Shown: in pieces, positions 33,874-43,310 of the stretch | How positions within the stretch are numbered: the first letter of the stretch is position 1 | Layout of the letters: each line of letters opens with the position of its first letter | DNA from: Gemmataceae bacterium | GTDB lineage: Bacteria > Planctomycetota > Planctomycetia > Gemmatales > Gemmataceae | Direction of reading: 5' to 3' | Assembly (NCBI GenBank): GCA_026419115.1 | Contig: JAOAAA010000013.1 | Location: 1-44,446 of the forward strand | Length of the DNA: 44,446 nucleotides | Program-made: the position numbers and the translations under genes | The notes under the pieces: generated by a model | What the model saw: only the letters and a program-made list of their open reading frames with translations | Told to the model about the DNA's origin: nothing | The model's database searches: none

Positions 33874-34785
33874 ATGTTTTCTTTCCTCTCCCGAAGATGG
33901 CCTAAACCAAGAAAGGCCTTCACCCTCATCGAGTTATTGGTGGTGATAGCGATCATTGCCATCCTGATTGGGCTGTTGCTACCTGCTGTGCAAAAGGTTC
34001 GCGAAGCGGCGAATCGGGCGACCAGCAGCAACAACCTGAAACAATTAGGGTTGGCCGCTCATAACTGTGCCGACTCGAACAATGGTATTCTTCCGCCGGC
34101 CTACACCGAAAACTGGGTGAATCCTGCCGCGGGACATATGTATAGCGGTCCTTATTTAGGAGCCACCGGAACGGCTTTTTACTTCCTGCTTCCCTACATC
34201 GAACAAGATGCGCTGTTTGCTTTGAGCGGAAGCCCCCCTTCGATGAGCGTTTACAATAACAACGTTCACACTCGGATGATTAAAACCTTCCAATCTCCGA
34301 GTGACCCGACCGCTCAACAAACCACCCACGGTTGGGGTGTTGCAAGCTATGCGGTGAACTATCAAGTGTTCGGTAACCCAGCTCACCCGTGGGGTTGGCA
34401 ATGGGGTTGCATGGGTGCGAATAATCTTTCCACCATCCCTGACGGAACCTCAAACACGATTCTCTATGCCGAGAAACGCGCCGCGTGCCGTGGGGGTCCC
34501 AACGGGAGCAACGGAAACTTGTGGGGACATGGTTGGTGGAACGCTGACTGGATGCCCATGTTCGCTAACACGCCTGTTTATGGTGGCAATGCTTGGCTTG
34601 TGCCGCAATCCCGACCCACCAACGCGAACTGCAATCAATTCCAAGCCACGGCCTTTTCCGCTGGCGGGTGCTTAGTCGGCATGGGGGATGGCAGCGTTCG
34701 TAACGTCCGACCGAGCATCGCTCAAAACACTTGGATGTTCGCTTTGACCCCCAACGGTGGCGAAGTTCTTCCGAACGATTGGTAA
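33874..34785 (+). CDS. DUF1559 secreted protein with prepilin-type leader
   Basis: A 303-residue DUF1559 member. [15 protein letters not shown] is followed by [18 protein letters not shown] and [16 protein letters not shown], then the DUF1559 domain with [13 protein letters not shown] and C-terminal [13 protein letters not shown]. The ATG at 33874 has GGAG (33865-33868) 5 bp upstream, so the longer frame from 33829 is not used. Its first about 45 codons and its ending (NDW then TAATCGCTT) closely match the gene at 32167, pointing to a recent paralogue or gene conversion. The mature part is Trp/Gly/Asn-rich. Confidence 0.93.
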   Translation: MFSFLSRRWPKPRKAFTLIELLVVIAIIAILIGLLLPAVQKVREAANRATSSNNLKQLGLAAHNCADSNNGILPPAYTENWVNPAAGHMYSGPYLGATGTAFYFLLPYIEQDALFALSGSPPSMSVYNNNVHTRMIKTFQSPSDPTAQQTTHGWGVASYAVNYQVFGNPAHPWGWQWGCMGANNLSTIPDGTSNTILYAEKRAACRGGPNGSNGNLWGHGWWNADWMPMFANTPVYGGNAWLVPQSRPTNANCNQFQATAFSAGGCLVGMGDGSVRNVRPSIAQNTWMFALTPNGGEVLPNDW

Positions 34786-34921
34786 TCGCTTGCCCGCATC
34801 CCGTTACCGATTCTCTTCTCTTTTGCCCCGATCCTTCGCCCGAATCCTCTTGACCTCTTTTTTTTCTCGGCCACAATAAACAGCATCATTCCTACGCCCT
34901 CTTCTCCACTAAAGGTATCTC

Positions 34922-37900
34922 ATGTTCCAACACGGGTTTATAAGACACGGGTTTCTCATTGGTTTACTGTGGGTTTGTTATTCACAAACCGGATGGGCAC
35001 AACTCGAACCGGCCCGAGCCTTGGCCAGTATGAAGGCAGGCGAGGGGTTACAAGTCGAACTGTTTGCTGCTGAACCGATGTTGATTAACCCCACCGCGAT
35101 CGATGTCGATCATCTCGGTCGAGTCTGGGTCGCCGAGGCCGTGAATTATCGACGAATTAATTTCAAACGTCCCATTTTGCGAGAAGCCGGTGACCGCATT
35201 CAAGTTCTGGTCGATGAGAAAGGAAATGGCTCGGCCACTAAGGCGATCACCTTTTATCAAGGCAAAGAATTGTATGGCCCCTTGAGTGTGTGTGTGATTC
35301 CGAACCCAAACGGGAAAGGGCAACGGGTTTTAGTGGCTCAGTCGCCGGATATTTTGGAATTTACCGATGCCGATGGGGATTGTGTGGCCGATGGCCCGCC
35401 GAAGAAATTGTTGACCGGCTTCGGTGGTTTCGATCACGATCACGGGGTGCATGGTCTGCATGTGGGTCCCGATGGCAAACTCTATTTCACGGTCGGGGAT
35501 AGTGGGGTCACGGGTTTACAAAGCAGCGACGGCAAAGGGAAAAAGTGGGTCACCAACTCGACCGATCTGCAAAAAGGAACGGTTTGGCGTTGCGATCTCG
35601 ATGGTAAAAATCTAGAGCTAATCGCTCATAACTTCCGCAACAATTACGAAGCGTGTGTTGATAGCTTCGGAGAAATTTGGCTCAGCGATAACGACGATGA
35701 CGGAAATCAGCAAACCCGTATTTGTTTCGTGTTCGCTGGGGGAAATTATGGCTATGGTCCGCGGGGCCCCGGTCAATCGCATTGGCACGAAGAACAACCT
35801 GGTATCGTTCACAAGATATTGCGAACAGGTTTTGGTTCACCCACGGGGATTCAATTTTATGAGGGGGATTTACTGCCATCACAATATGCCAATACCCTAT
35901 TGCATTGCGATGCCGGACCGCGAGAAGTGCGGGCCTTTACTCGGAAAATCAAAGGGGCCGCCTACGAATTGGAAAAGAACATCATCCTCACCAGTTCCGA
36001 TACTTGGTTCCGACCTAGCGATGTTTGCAGCGGTCCCGATGGTAGCATCTTCGTAGCCGATTGGTACGATCCGGGGGTAGGGGGCCATGGTATGGGCGAT
36101 TGGACACGGGGCCGAATTTATCGCATCACCCCGAAAGATCACAAAGGCTACAAAGTTCCCGCAATCAATCTTGAAAGCAACGAAGGGCTAGCCGCTGCTT
36201 TGGCTTCCCCCAATATGACCACGCGGTTAGCTTCCAGCCTCGCGATCGATGCGCTTCCCGTGGAGAAACGTCTAAAATTTCTTGGCGAATTATTCAAATC
36301 GACGAAAGACCTTCGGCTACAGGCTCGAATTATGTATCGGGTCTATCAAGTTGAAAAAGCGGAAGACATCCTCGAACATTTTGCCAAACCGGCAGGCGGC
36401 ATTTCCACGATTGTCGAACTGCAGTCGAAGCAGCCGCAATTCAACGTGGCAGTAAACCAAGCTCTGTTCCAACGAAGTCAGCGTTTAGGAACCGAGTTTT
36501 TCCCAACGGATTATGCCGATACCCCTGCCAGCAAACGGGATGTTCTGTTGCATTTGCGTTTAATCGAAGCGAAACGAGTCAAACCGATCTTTTACCAATA
36601 TGCCCGCGCCTATGCCGAAGGAAAAATTTCGACAACCGAAGATATTTTCTTCCGAGCTGCTTTGAATATCGCTTGTGGAACGGAACCGTACCGCCGCAAC
36701 GAAATTCTGGCCGATTTCGCGAAACACTTCCCAGAATGGAACGATCGGGTGGCTGAACTGGTCTGGGAATTGCAACCTCCCAGTATGATCGACAAAATGG
36801 AAAAGCTCTTGGCCGATCCCAAAACCACCACCGCTCAAAAAGGTCGCATCGTTGATATTATTGCTGCGGGTAATTCATTCGATTCGGGCAAGACCATGCT
36901 TGAATTGCTCAAAAGCGATGCTCCTGCTGAGGTCAAAGCCAAAGCCCTTGCTAATCTCAAATTGTTCCTACCGACAAAATGGAACGGCTTGGTCAAATCG
37001 GGGGAAATTGATCCGTTAGTGAATGATCTGCTCAAAAACGAAGCCAGCCAATCGGCAGCGTTGAATTTGATCGCGACCCTGAACGCCAGCAAATATGTAT
37101 CGGAAATTGCGAAACTGGCCGAGTCTTCCAAAAATTCTCAAGTGCAAGCGGAAGCCTATCGCACCTTGGCTGCACTGGGGGGGGGCGAGTCACTGGCGGC
37201 CCTGAAAAAAGGACTGGAGCAAGCCCGAACCAAACAAGCCACGGCCCAACTAATCGAAGCCTTCGGAGTGGCCTTGAACCGCAAGGGGATCACCGAACCG
37301 GAAACCAAAACGATTCTCGAAGTTCTGTCGCCGATTCTGCTTTCTGAACAGCCCGATCCCGACATTCTCCGAATCGCTTTAGAAAGTATGGTGGGTTCTC
37401 GCGTGGGCACGCAGTGGTTACTCAGCCAAAAAGAGAAAGGGGCCTTGCCCGAGAAGATCACCAGTGATGTGGGGCGATTGGTTCGCAATACCCCCTACCA
37501 AGATTTACGAAACAAGGCCTTATTGCTATTTCCTGCTCTGGGCAAACTCGATCCGAAGAAACTCCCGCCGGTGACCGAATTGGCCAAACGCATTGGCAAC
37601 AGCAAACGGGGCGAAGAAATCATGAAGGCCTCTCTGAAATCGGAGTTGCAGTGCCTGCGTTGTCACATGATTCAGGGAACAGGGGGAAATATAGGCCCCG
37701 ATCTCTCTATGATTGGCAAAAAAGGAAGCAAAGAAAACCTGTTGGAATCGATTCTGGTTCCTTCCAAAGCCATCGCCGATCAATATGTGCAATGGACGGT
37801 CACCACTCTCGATGGCAAATCGATCACGGGGCTGCTCGTGGCCGAGAGCGAAAAGAAACTCACCCTGCGGGATGCCAACGGCAAAGATTACGAAATCGAG

Positions 37901-38512
37901 TCGGCCAATATCGATTCCAAGAAGAAAAGCCTGCTCTCGATCATGCCGGATAACCTCGTCAATGCCATGACCGAAGATGACCTGATTGACTTGGTGGAAT
38001 ATATGACGACCCTCAAAACGGCGTCTCACACCCCCGAGATGTGGCATATTCTCGGACCGTTTGCCAACGACGAAAAAGATTCGGCACTCGATCAAGATTT
38101 GGGACTAGAAAAGTTAAGCCAGATCAACCTTTCGGAAAAATTGAAAGGAAAATCGGGCGAAGTGAAATGGGGCACCATCAAAACCACCGCGAGCGGTTAT
38201 GTGGACCTGCAGGCCCATTATCAACAGGAAAGTGCCAATAGTGCTTCGTACTTGTATCAGAAGATCGATTCGAGCGAAGCGCAAGATGGGGTGATTCTAT
38301 TCGGCAACGACGACGGCGCGAGAATCTGGCTCAATGGTAAAGAGGTATTTGTGAATCGCGATCACTTTGCTGCGACGCCGGCTCGGCATAAGGTGAACGT
38401 GAAGTTGAATAAAGGGCCAAACACCATCTTAATTAAAATCGTCAACGGAAACAACCCCCACGGAATGTACTTCACAATCAACGCCGAAAACGAAATGAAA
38501 CCGGCGAAATAA
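34922..38512 (+). CDS. PVC-type propeller/HEAT/cytochrome c dehydrogenase-like protein
   Basis: A 1196-residue exported protein of the planctomycete-verrucomicrobial 'membrane-bound dehydrogenase' family. Order: signal peptide 1-26; a beta-propeller (about 35-410) of the PVC dehydrogenase/glucose-sorbosone type with NPTAIDVDHLGRVWVAE, FDHDHGVHGLHVGPDG and SGPDGSIFVADWYDPGVGG; an alpha-helical HEAT-like region (about 420-890); a single c-type haem site C911-L-R-C914-H (CLRCH) with downstream IGPDLSMIG and the MPDNLVNAMTEDDLIDLVEYM segment; and a C-terminal jelly-roll-like domain (about 1030-1190). It probably oxidises a sugar or related compound in the periplasm and passes electrons to its haem; substrate unknown. 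ATG 34922. It precedes another propeller-type dehydrogenase gene on the same strand. Confidence 0.9.
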   Translation: MFQHGFIRHGFLIGLLWVCYSQTGWAQLEPARALASMKAGEGLQVELFAAEPMLINPTAIDVDHLGRVWVAEAVNYRRINFKRPILREAGDRIQVLVDEKGNGSATKAITFYQGKELYGPLSVCVIPNPNGKGQRVLVAQSPDILEFTDADGDCVADGPPKKLLTGFGGFDHDHGVHGLHVGPDGKLYFTVGDSGVTGLQSSDGKGKKWVTNSTDLQKGTVWRCDLDGKNLELIAHNFRNNYEACVDSFGEIWLSDNDDDGNQQTRICFVFAGGNYGYGPRGPGQSHWHEEQPGIVHKILRTGFGSPTGIQFYEGDLLPSQYANTLLHCDAGPREVRAFTRKIKGAAYELEKNIILTSSDTWFRPSDVCSGPDGSIFVADWYDPGVGGHGMGDWTRGRIYRITPKDHKGYKVPAINLESNEGLAAALASPNMTTRLASSLAIDALPVEKRLKFLGELFKSTKDLRLQARIMYRVYQVEKAEDILEHFAKPAGGISTIVELQSKQPQFNVAVNQALFQRSQRLGTEFFPTDYADTPASKRDVLLHLRLIEAKRVKPIFYQYARAYAEGKISTTEDIFFRAALNIACGTEPYRRNEILADFAKHFPEWNDRVAELVWELQPPSMIDKMEKLLADPKTTTAQKGRIVDIIAAGNSFDSGKTMLELLKSDAPAEVKAKALANLKLFLPTKWNGLVKSGEIDPLVNDLLKNEASQSAALNLIATLNASKYVSEIAKLAESSKNSQVQAEAYRTLAALGGGESLAALKKGLEQARTKQATAQLIEAFGVALNRKGITEPETKTILEVLSPILLSEQPDPDILRIALESMVGSRVGTQWLLSQKEKGALPEKITSDVGRLVRNTPYQDLRNKALLLFPALGKLDPKKLPPVTELAKRIGNSKRGEEIMKASLKSELQCLRCHMIQGTGGNIGPDLSMIGKKGSKENLLESILVPSKAIADQYVQWTVTTLDGKSITGLLVAESEKKLTLRDANGKDYEIESANIDSKKKSLLSIMPDNLVNAMTEDDLIDLVEYMTTLKTASHTPEMWHILGPFANDEKDSALDQDLGLEKLSQINLSEKLKGKSGEVKWGTIKTTASGYVDLQAHYQQESANSASYLYQKIDSSEAQDGVILFGNDDGARIWLNGKEVFVNRDHFAATPARHKVNVKLNKGPNTILIKIVNGNNPHGMYFTINAENEMKPAK

Positions 38513-38839
38513 TCAACCCCAAGAGTATTTCGAGTCGATGCCCGATCCCGATCGCCCCTCCCTCGATCTCTCGATCTTGATTTCAGCAGCGAAGGTTCTG
38601 CGGCGAAAACCAGATGGGGGCTGTACTCACGCTCAGGGAATCATCTCATCCCATGTGGCATCGAGAATCAATCGCCTTATCTCATCAGCTCATGACCAAC
38701 GTCTGAATATCATCAGGGGCCTGAGTAGATTGGCATCGAGAATCAATCGTCTCATCTCATTACCTGTAGTACCCCTTTGATTTTTCAATAACATGAAGGG
38801 TATCTATCTTCCACGCCCTTTGTCAAAGGATCGACATCC
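38513..38839. other. Gene-free spacer with echo repeat
   Basis: I see no gene here. The stretch contains short CGATC/CGATCT-rich words near 38545-38580 and a 30-bp duplication with 28 matches, at 38656-38685 and 38731-38760 (listed separately). Confidence 0.6.
38656..38760. repeat. Local duplication, 30 bp x2, period 75
   Basis: TGGCATCGAGAATCAATCG plus eleven more bases (38656-38685) recur at 38731-38760 with 28 of 30 identical. It lies in the spacer between two dehydrogenase-like genes and does not include a gene end. Confidence 0.92.
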
Positions 38840-40915
38840 ATGAAACCTCTTCCATTGTTAGCACTGTTGAGCACCTTGGTCGGTTCGCCCTTATGGGCTG
38901 CGGACTCACCTAAGACGTTGTTGACTGATCTTGTGAATCCGGAATCGGTTGCGGTAGGCCCTGACAAGAAAATTTATCTCTCGATCATTAACGGCGAAAA
39001 AGAAGGTGATGGTTCGATTGTCCGAATCGAAGAAGGTAAGGCCGTTCCTTTTGTCGAAGGACTGGATGATCCCAAAGGGATCGCCTTCTACAACAATTGG
39101 CTTTACGTTACCGATAAAACGAAAGTGTTACGCATCGACATCAACGCCAAACCTGCCAAAGCCGAAATAGTGGCCGAGGCCAAACAGTTTCCCATCCCGC
39201 CGTTGTTTTTGAATGATGTGGTGGTGGACCCCGAAAGTGGTACGCTCTTTGTGAGTGATTCGGGTGATTTGAAAGGGTCAGGCGGAGCGGTGTTTCGCAT
39301 CACGTTACCTCCTTCCCCGAAGGGGAAGTTTGGTCCACCTGTTGCCAGTAAGGGGGACCCCAAGATCGATTTGATTGTCGATGCCAAAAAACTTGCGGGG
39401 CTGCACACTCCGAACGGTCTGGCAATGGATGGGCGCTCACACTTACTGTTGGCCGACTTTGGAAATGGCAATGTGTACCGCATTAAACTGGCAGATAGCT
39501 CCAGTGAGAAAATCGCCGAGGGGATCGATGGGGCCGATGGCCTGACTTGGGACCATTACGGGCAATTGTTTATCTCTAGCTGGAAAACAGGCAAAGTCTA
39601 CGGCATCCCCAAAGTAGGAATGAAACCCATTCTCGTGGCAGAAGGATTTAAATCCGCTGCCGACACCTGCTTGGATAGCACGGGTCAATTCTTGCTGGTC
39701 CCCGATATGAAGGGAGGCACCCTAACCAAAGTTCCCACACAAATTCCGGGTTACGAGGTCAATCATTCCGAACTCCCGCTGAAAACCGAATTTGCTTTCC
39801 CCAATCTCGAATGGGAAGGGTGGAGTCCCGAACCCAGCACGGGTAAGGTCGTGCCTTTGCGTCCGCTTGTGTTGACCCATGCGGGAGATGGCTCCAATCG
39901 AATTTTCGTCGGCACGCAACACGGTGTGATTCATGTTTTCCCAAATGACCAAAAGGCTACCAAAACCACTATCTTTCTCGATATTCAAGATCGAGTGAAG
40001 TACAACGATAACATGAACGAAGAGGGCTTACTCGGGATTGCTTTCCATCCCCAATTCAAATCGAACGGAGAAGTTTACATCTTCTATACCCCCAAGAAAG
40101 AAAACAAAGTGAACGTAGTTTCTCGATTCAAGCTCAAAAAAGACGATCCCAATAAATTAGACCCCGCTTCGGAAGAGCAAATCCTGCGCTATGAAAATAA
40201 ACTCTTTTGGAATCATGACGGGGGGACGATCGCCTTTGGTCCCGATGGGTATTTGTACATCGTGCATGGGGACGGTGGCATGGCGAACGATCCGCAAGAG
40301 AATGGCCAGAACCTGAAGAATTTGTACGGTAAAATTCTGCGGATCGATGTCAATCAAAAAGAAGACGGCAAAAACTACGCCATTCCAAAAGATAACCCCT
40401 TTGTTGGTAACAAAGAAGCCCGAGGCGAAATTTGGGCCTATGGACTACGAAATGTTTGGCGCATGAGTTTTGATCGAAAAACGGGTCAACTCTGGGCCGC
40501 CGATGTCGGGCAGAATTTGTTTGAAGAAATCAACCTGATTCAGAAAGGAGGAAATTACGGTTGGAACCGTCGCGAAGCGTTCCATCCGTTTGGAGATAAG
40601 GGAGTCGGCCAAAATCCGGAGATGATCGATCCGATTTGGGAATACCATCACGACATTGGAAAATCTATCACCGGTGGAGGCGTGTACCGAGGAAAGGCCC
40701 TTCCCGAGTTGGAAGGGTACTACCTGTATGCCGATTATGTGACCTCGCGCTTGTGGGCATTGAAGTACGATGAAAAACAAAAACGGGTCACGGAAAATCG
40801 GCCCATCAAGGACCCGCAAAAACCGGTGCTTTCCTTCGGTGAAGCCGAAGATGGCGAAATCTATTTCCTCACGGTAACCCCCACCGGAAAAGGGATTTAT
40901 CGGTTCACGAAATAA
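38840..40915 (+). CDS. NHL-propeller / PQQ-type sugar dehydrogenase fusion
   Basis: A 691-residue exported protein with two propellers. Signal peptide 1-20 (ending SPLWA). The N-terminal half (about 22-310) is an SMP-30/NHL-like propeller (NPESVAVGPDKKIYLS, TPNGLAMDGRSHLLLADFGNGNVYRI). The C-terminal half (about 330-690) is the glucose/sorbosone dehydrogenase (soluble PQQ-GDH, HHIP-like) fold, with EEGLLGIAFHPQF, NHDGGTIAFGPDGYLYI, LYGKILRIDVN, EIWAYGLRNVWRMSFD and GGNYGWN. Expected activity is periplasmic PQQ-dependent sugar oxidation, but cofactor use is not proven by sequence. ATG 38840. It follows the PVC cytochrome gene, so electrons could be handed to that protein's haem; this is inference from adjacency. 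Confidence 0.9.
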   Translation: MKPLPLLALLSTLVGSPLWAADSPKTLLTDLVNPESVAVGPDKKIYLSIINGEKEGDGSIVRIEEGKAVPFVEGLDDPKGIAFYNNWLYVTDKTKVLRIDINAKPAKAEIVAEAKQFPIPPLFLNDVVVDPESGTLFVSDSGDLKGSGGAVFRITLPPSPKGKFGPPVASKGDPKIDLIVDAKKLAGLHTPNGLAMDGRSHLLLADFGNGNVYRIKLADSSSEKIAEGIDGADGLTWDHYGQLFISSWKTGKVYGIPKVGMKPILVAEGFKSAADTCLDSTGQFLLVPDMKGGTLTKVPTQIPGYEVNHSELPLKTEFAFPNLEWEGWSPEPSTGKVVPLRPLVLTHAGDGSNRIFVGTQHGVIHVFPNDQKATKTTIFLDIQDRVKYNDNMNEEGLLGIAFHPQFKSNGEVYIFYTPKKENKVNVVSRFKLKKDDPNKLDPASEEQILRYENKLFWNHDGGTIAFGPDGYLYIVHGDGGMANDPQENGQNLKNLYGKILRIDVNQKEDGKNYAIPKDNPFVGNKEARGEIWAYGLRNVWRMSFDRKTGQLWAADVGQNLFEEINLIQKGGNYGWNRREAFHPFGDKGVGQNPEMIDPIWEYHHDIGKSITGGGVYRGKALPELEGYYLYADYVTSRLWALKYDEKQKRVTENRPIKDPQKPVLSFGEAEDGEIYFLTVTPTGKGIYRFTK

Positions 40916-41377
40916 GGGATTTGCTCTTCATCCAATTAGGATTTGCCTTCCATCAACGTAAACGATTTTGGGTTCCCATTTCCGTTTCACCAATCTAAGC
41001 GATTCTGGTTCCCCTTCCCAAGCACGAACGGGATTACCGGTTGGTGGCTTGGCTTTTGTTTGTAGGCCAAAGCAATCTAGTTCCTAAGCACGAACGGGAT
41101 GATCCCCGAAAATGGGGATGTGATTATCGGACCTTTTGTTCGATCGAGGATAAGAATTTCATATTCCTTCTTTTCGCCGATGAAATTTCGACTAAGTTTC
41201 CGTACAATGTCATGCAATGTAACTTCGGGTACAAATTACGGGTGACAAATAGGGCTTACCCCCTACCCATTTTCCCTTGTTTACATAGAGTTGAGGAATC
41301 ATCCTTGTGTTGGTAGATTTACTACCAACCGGCATCGATAGATGCTGATATTTATACTTTGTTCTGGAGACTTCTCC
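40916..41377. other. Gene-free region before acpP
   Basis: These 462 bp show no supportable gene; a 91-codon frame here has no recognisable features. They contain a 15-bp duplication (AAGCACGAACGGGAT at 41020-41034 and 41086-41100) with looser similarity around it, and a 6-bp hairpin ATCCCC/GGGGAT (41102-41119). The acpP promoter must lie in the right part. Confidence 0.5.
41020..41100. repeat. Local duplication, 15 bp x2, period 66
   Basis: AAGCACGAACGGGAT occurs at 41020-41034 and 41086-41100. A CAATCTA word precedes each copy at unequal distance, suggesting an older, longer duplication. Confidence 0.75.
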
Positions 41378-41635
41378 GTGGCTGGCGAAAACATTGAAAA
41401 GAAAGTGATCGAAATCGTTTGCGAACATTTGGGTGCAAACAAAGAACAAGTGAAGCGGAGTACGAGTTTTATTGAAGACATTGGGGCCGATTCTTTGGAT
41501 ATTGTCGAGTTCATCATGGAACTCGAAGAAGAATTTGGTATTCAGATTCCCGACGAACGGGCCGAAAAAATTAAAACTGTGGGAGAAGCCATCGATTACA
41601 TCGAGGCCGAAATCCAAAAGAAGGGTGGCAACTAA
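41378..41635 (+). CDS. acpP: Acyl carrier protein
   Basis: ACP carries growing acyl chains on a 4'-phosphopantetheine attached to serine. The 85-residue product has the DSL attachment motif in GADSLDIVE (S39) and the acidic helix II/III pattern ([13 protein letters not shown]). The GTG at 41378 is used as start because GGAG (41366-41369) lies 8 bp upstream and the protein then begins AGENIEKKV; the ATG at 41342 would add twelve hydrophobic residues unlike any ACP. It is followed 47 bp later by fabF, the usual fatty-acid pair. Confidence 0.95.
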   Translation: MAGENIEKKVIEIVCEHLGANKEQVKRSTSFIEDIGADSLDIVEFIMELEEEFGIQIPDERAEKIKTVGEAIDYIEAEIQKKGGN

Positions 41636-41682
41636 ATTCTGCCATTCTTTTCGATACCCTATCACACGAGAAAGCAAATTCC

Positions 41683-42918
41683 ATGTCACGGCGAGTTGTA
41701 GTTACTGGTCTTGGTACAGTTAACCCGATAGCGCATTCGGTACCCGAGTATTGGCAAGCCCTTTTAGCGGGTCGCAGCGGGATCGCCCCAATTACCTTGT
41801 TTGATACGAAAGATCAGAAGGTTCACTTTGCAGGCGAGGTGAAAAACTTTGACCCGAGCCGCTGGATTGAACCCAAAGAAGCTCGCCACTTGGACCGCTT
41901 TTCTCAATTTGGTTTGGTAGCAGCCATCGAGGCCATCAACGAAAGTGGCATCGATTTCTCCAAAGAAGACCCCTACCGGTGCGGTTGCATCATCGGGAGC
42001 GGAATCGGCGGCTTTGCCACTTGGGAAAGCGCTCATACCACGATGATGACCCGAGGCCCGAGTCGTTTAAGCCCCTTCACCATCCCCATGATGATTGCCA
42101 ACAGCGCTAGCGGAACCGTCTCAATTAAATATGGTCTAATGGGGCCGAACACCGCCGTTTCCACCGCCTGTTCCACCGCCGGACATACCATTGGGGATGC
42201 CTTCCATGCCATTAAATGGGATTTAGCCGATGTGATGATTGCAGGCGGAGCCGAGGCAGCGATTACCCCAATGGGTTTGGGGGGCTTTGTGGCCTGTCGG
42301 GCACTTTCGCAACGGAACGATGCCCCCGAGAAAGCCAGCCGCCCATTCGATAAAGATCGAGATGGCTTCGTTCTCGGGGAAGGGGTCGGAATCTTAGTTC
42401 TCGAAGAATACGAACGGGCCAAAAAACGGGGCGCCAACATCTACTGCGAAATTTGTGGCGCGGGCAACACGGCCGATGCCTACCACATCACGGCCCCGCA
42501 TCCGGAAGGTCTCGGTGCCATCCGCGCCATGCAAGATGCCATTCGTGAAGCCAAATGGTCATTCGACAGCGTCGATTATATCAATGCTCATGGCACCAGT
42601 ACCGAACTCGGCGATAAAGCTGAAACCAATGCCGTCAAAAAGTTGTTTGGGGCACATGCTTACAAGTTGGCCATCAGTTCGACCAAAAGTATGATCGGGC
42701 ATTTACTCGGTGCCAGCGGCGGGGTCGAAGCGATTGCCTGCTGCTTATCGATCAAACATCAGGCTTTGCATCCGACCATTAACTTGGATTATCCGGACGA
42801 AGCCTGCGACCTCGATTATGTTCCAAACACTGCCCGACAAACTCAAGTTCGTCGCGCCATTTCTAATAGCTTTGGCTTCGGTGGCCACAATGCTTGCCTA
42901 GCCTTCGGTGCCATCTAG
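41683..42918 (+). CDS. fabF: Beta-ketoacyl-ACP synthase II
   Basis: FabF condenses malonyl-ACP with acyl-ACP in fatty-acid elongation. The 411-residue product carries the full Cys-His-His triad at the canonical numbers: C163 (STACSTA), H303 (NAHGTST) and H340 ([11 protein letters not shown]), plus [11 protein letters not shown] near the C-terminus. It follows acpP and probably shares its transcript. ATG 41683. The end of the gene with its TAG is partly duplicated downstream (42911-43018). Confidence 0.97.
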   Translation: MSRRVVVTGLGTVNPIAHSVPEYWQALLAGRSGIAPITLFDTKDQKVHFAGEVKNFDPSRWIEPKEARHLDRFSQFGLVAAIEAINESGIDFSKEDPYRCGCIIGSGIGGFATWESAHTTMMTRGPSRLSPFTIPMMIANSASGTVSIKYGLMGPNTAVSTACSTAGHTIGDAFHAIKWDLADVMIAGGAEAAITPMGLGGFVACRALSQRNDAPEKASRPFDKDRDGFVLGEGVGILVLEEYERAKKRGANIYCEICGAGNTADAYHITAPHPEGLGAIRAMQDAIREAKWSFDSVDYINAHGTSTELGDKAETNAVKKLFGAHAYKLAISSTKSMIGHLLGASGGVEAIACCLSIKHQALHPTINLDYPDEACDLDYVPNTARQTQVRRAISNSFGFGGHNACLAFGAI

Positions 42919-43018
42919 CCCCCCCCTTCCTCGAAATCGATTGGACCCGATAGAACCCATCACATTCTCATTGAGAAGATTCCATCTAGCCCCCTCATCC
43001 ACCTCCTCGAAATCGATT
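42911..43018. repeat. Duplicated gene end with indel, period about 71-76
   Basis: CCATCTAGCCCC...CCTCGAAATCGATT at 42911-42942 (including the fabF TAG at 42916-42918) recurs at 42982-43018, with about 5 extra bases in the C-rich middle. The outer blocks are exact. Confidence 0.88.
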
Positions 43019-43310
43019 CTTTGCACAGCGATTGGGATCGTTCTTGGTCAGAATGATCCCGATTGTGGTTGAGACAATACTTCCTCGAATTTCATGCGGA
43101 CTTGGGAATCGACGCAGAACATCGAGTCTTGTTCCTTTGATTGCACATGACACTCTGACGTTTCTGCTAACGATCGCGTATGATCCTCTGAAGTTTCTAG
43201 GAACGGCGGAAGGCGAGGGGGGGGAGGGGAAGAACATTGATCTCGACCAATCTTTTCGATCCGCGAATGAAGCACGAAGCGAACTTCCTCGAAGTAAACT
43301 TCCAGAGGGG
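42919..43310. other. Gene-free spacer between convergent genes
   Basis: No gene is supported in this 392-bp spacer. It carries the fabF-end duplication, a long hairpin (43031-43063), a weak 20-bp duplication (43153-43172 and 43186-43205, 16 of 20 identical) and an eight-G run (43217-43224). Confidence 0.6.
43031..43063. terminator. 13-bp-stem hairpin between convergent genes
   Basis: ATTGGGATCGTTC (43031-43043) pairs with GAATGATCCCGAT (43051-43063) through 13 positions including two G-U wobbles, with a 7-nt loop. No T-run follows on either strand, so termination is likely but would be atypical. Confidence 0.45.

Noticed and set aside
38538-38780. 80-codon plus-strand frame before the sugar dehydrogenase gene
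   Set aside because: It contains the same peptide twice only because of the 30-bp DNA duplication and lacks a ribosome-binding site.
41342-41377. Longer acpP start at an upstream ATG
   Set aside because: It adds a hydrophobic dozen residues unlike ACPs, while the GTG at 41378 has a well-placed GGAG.
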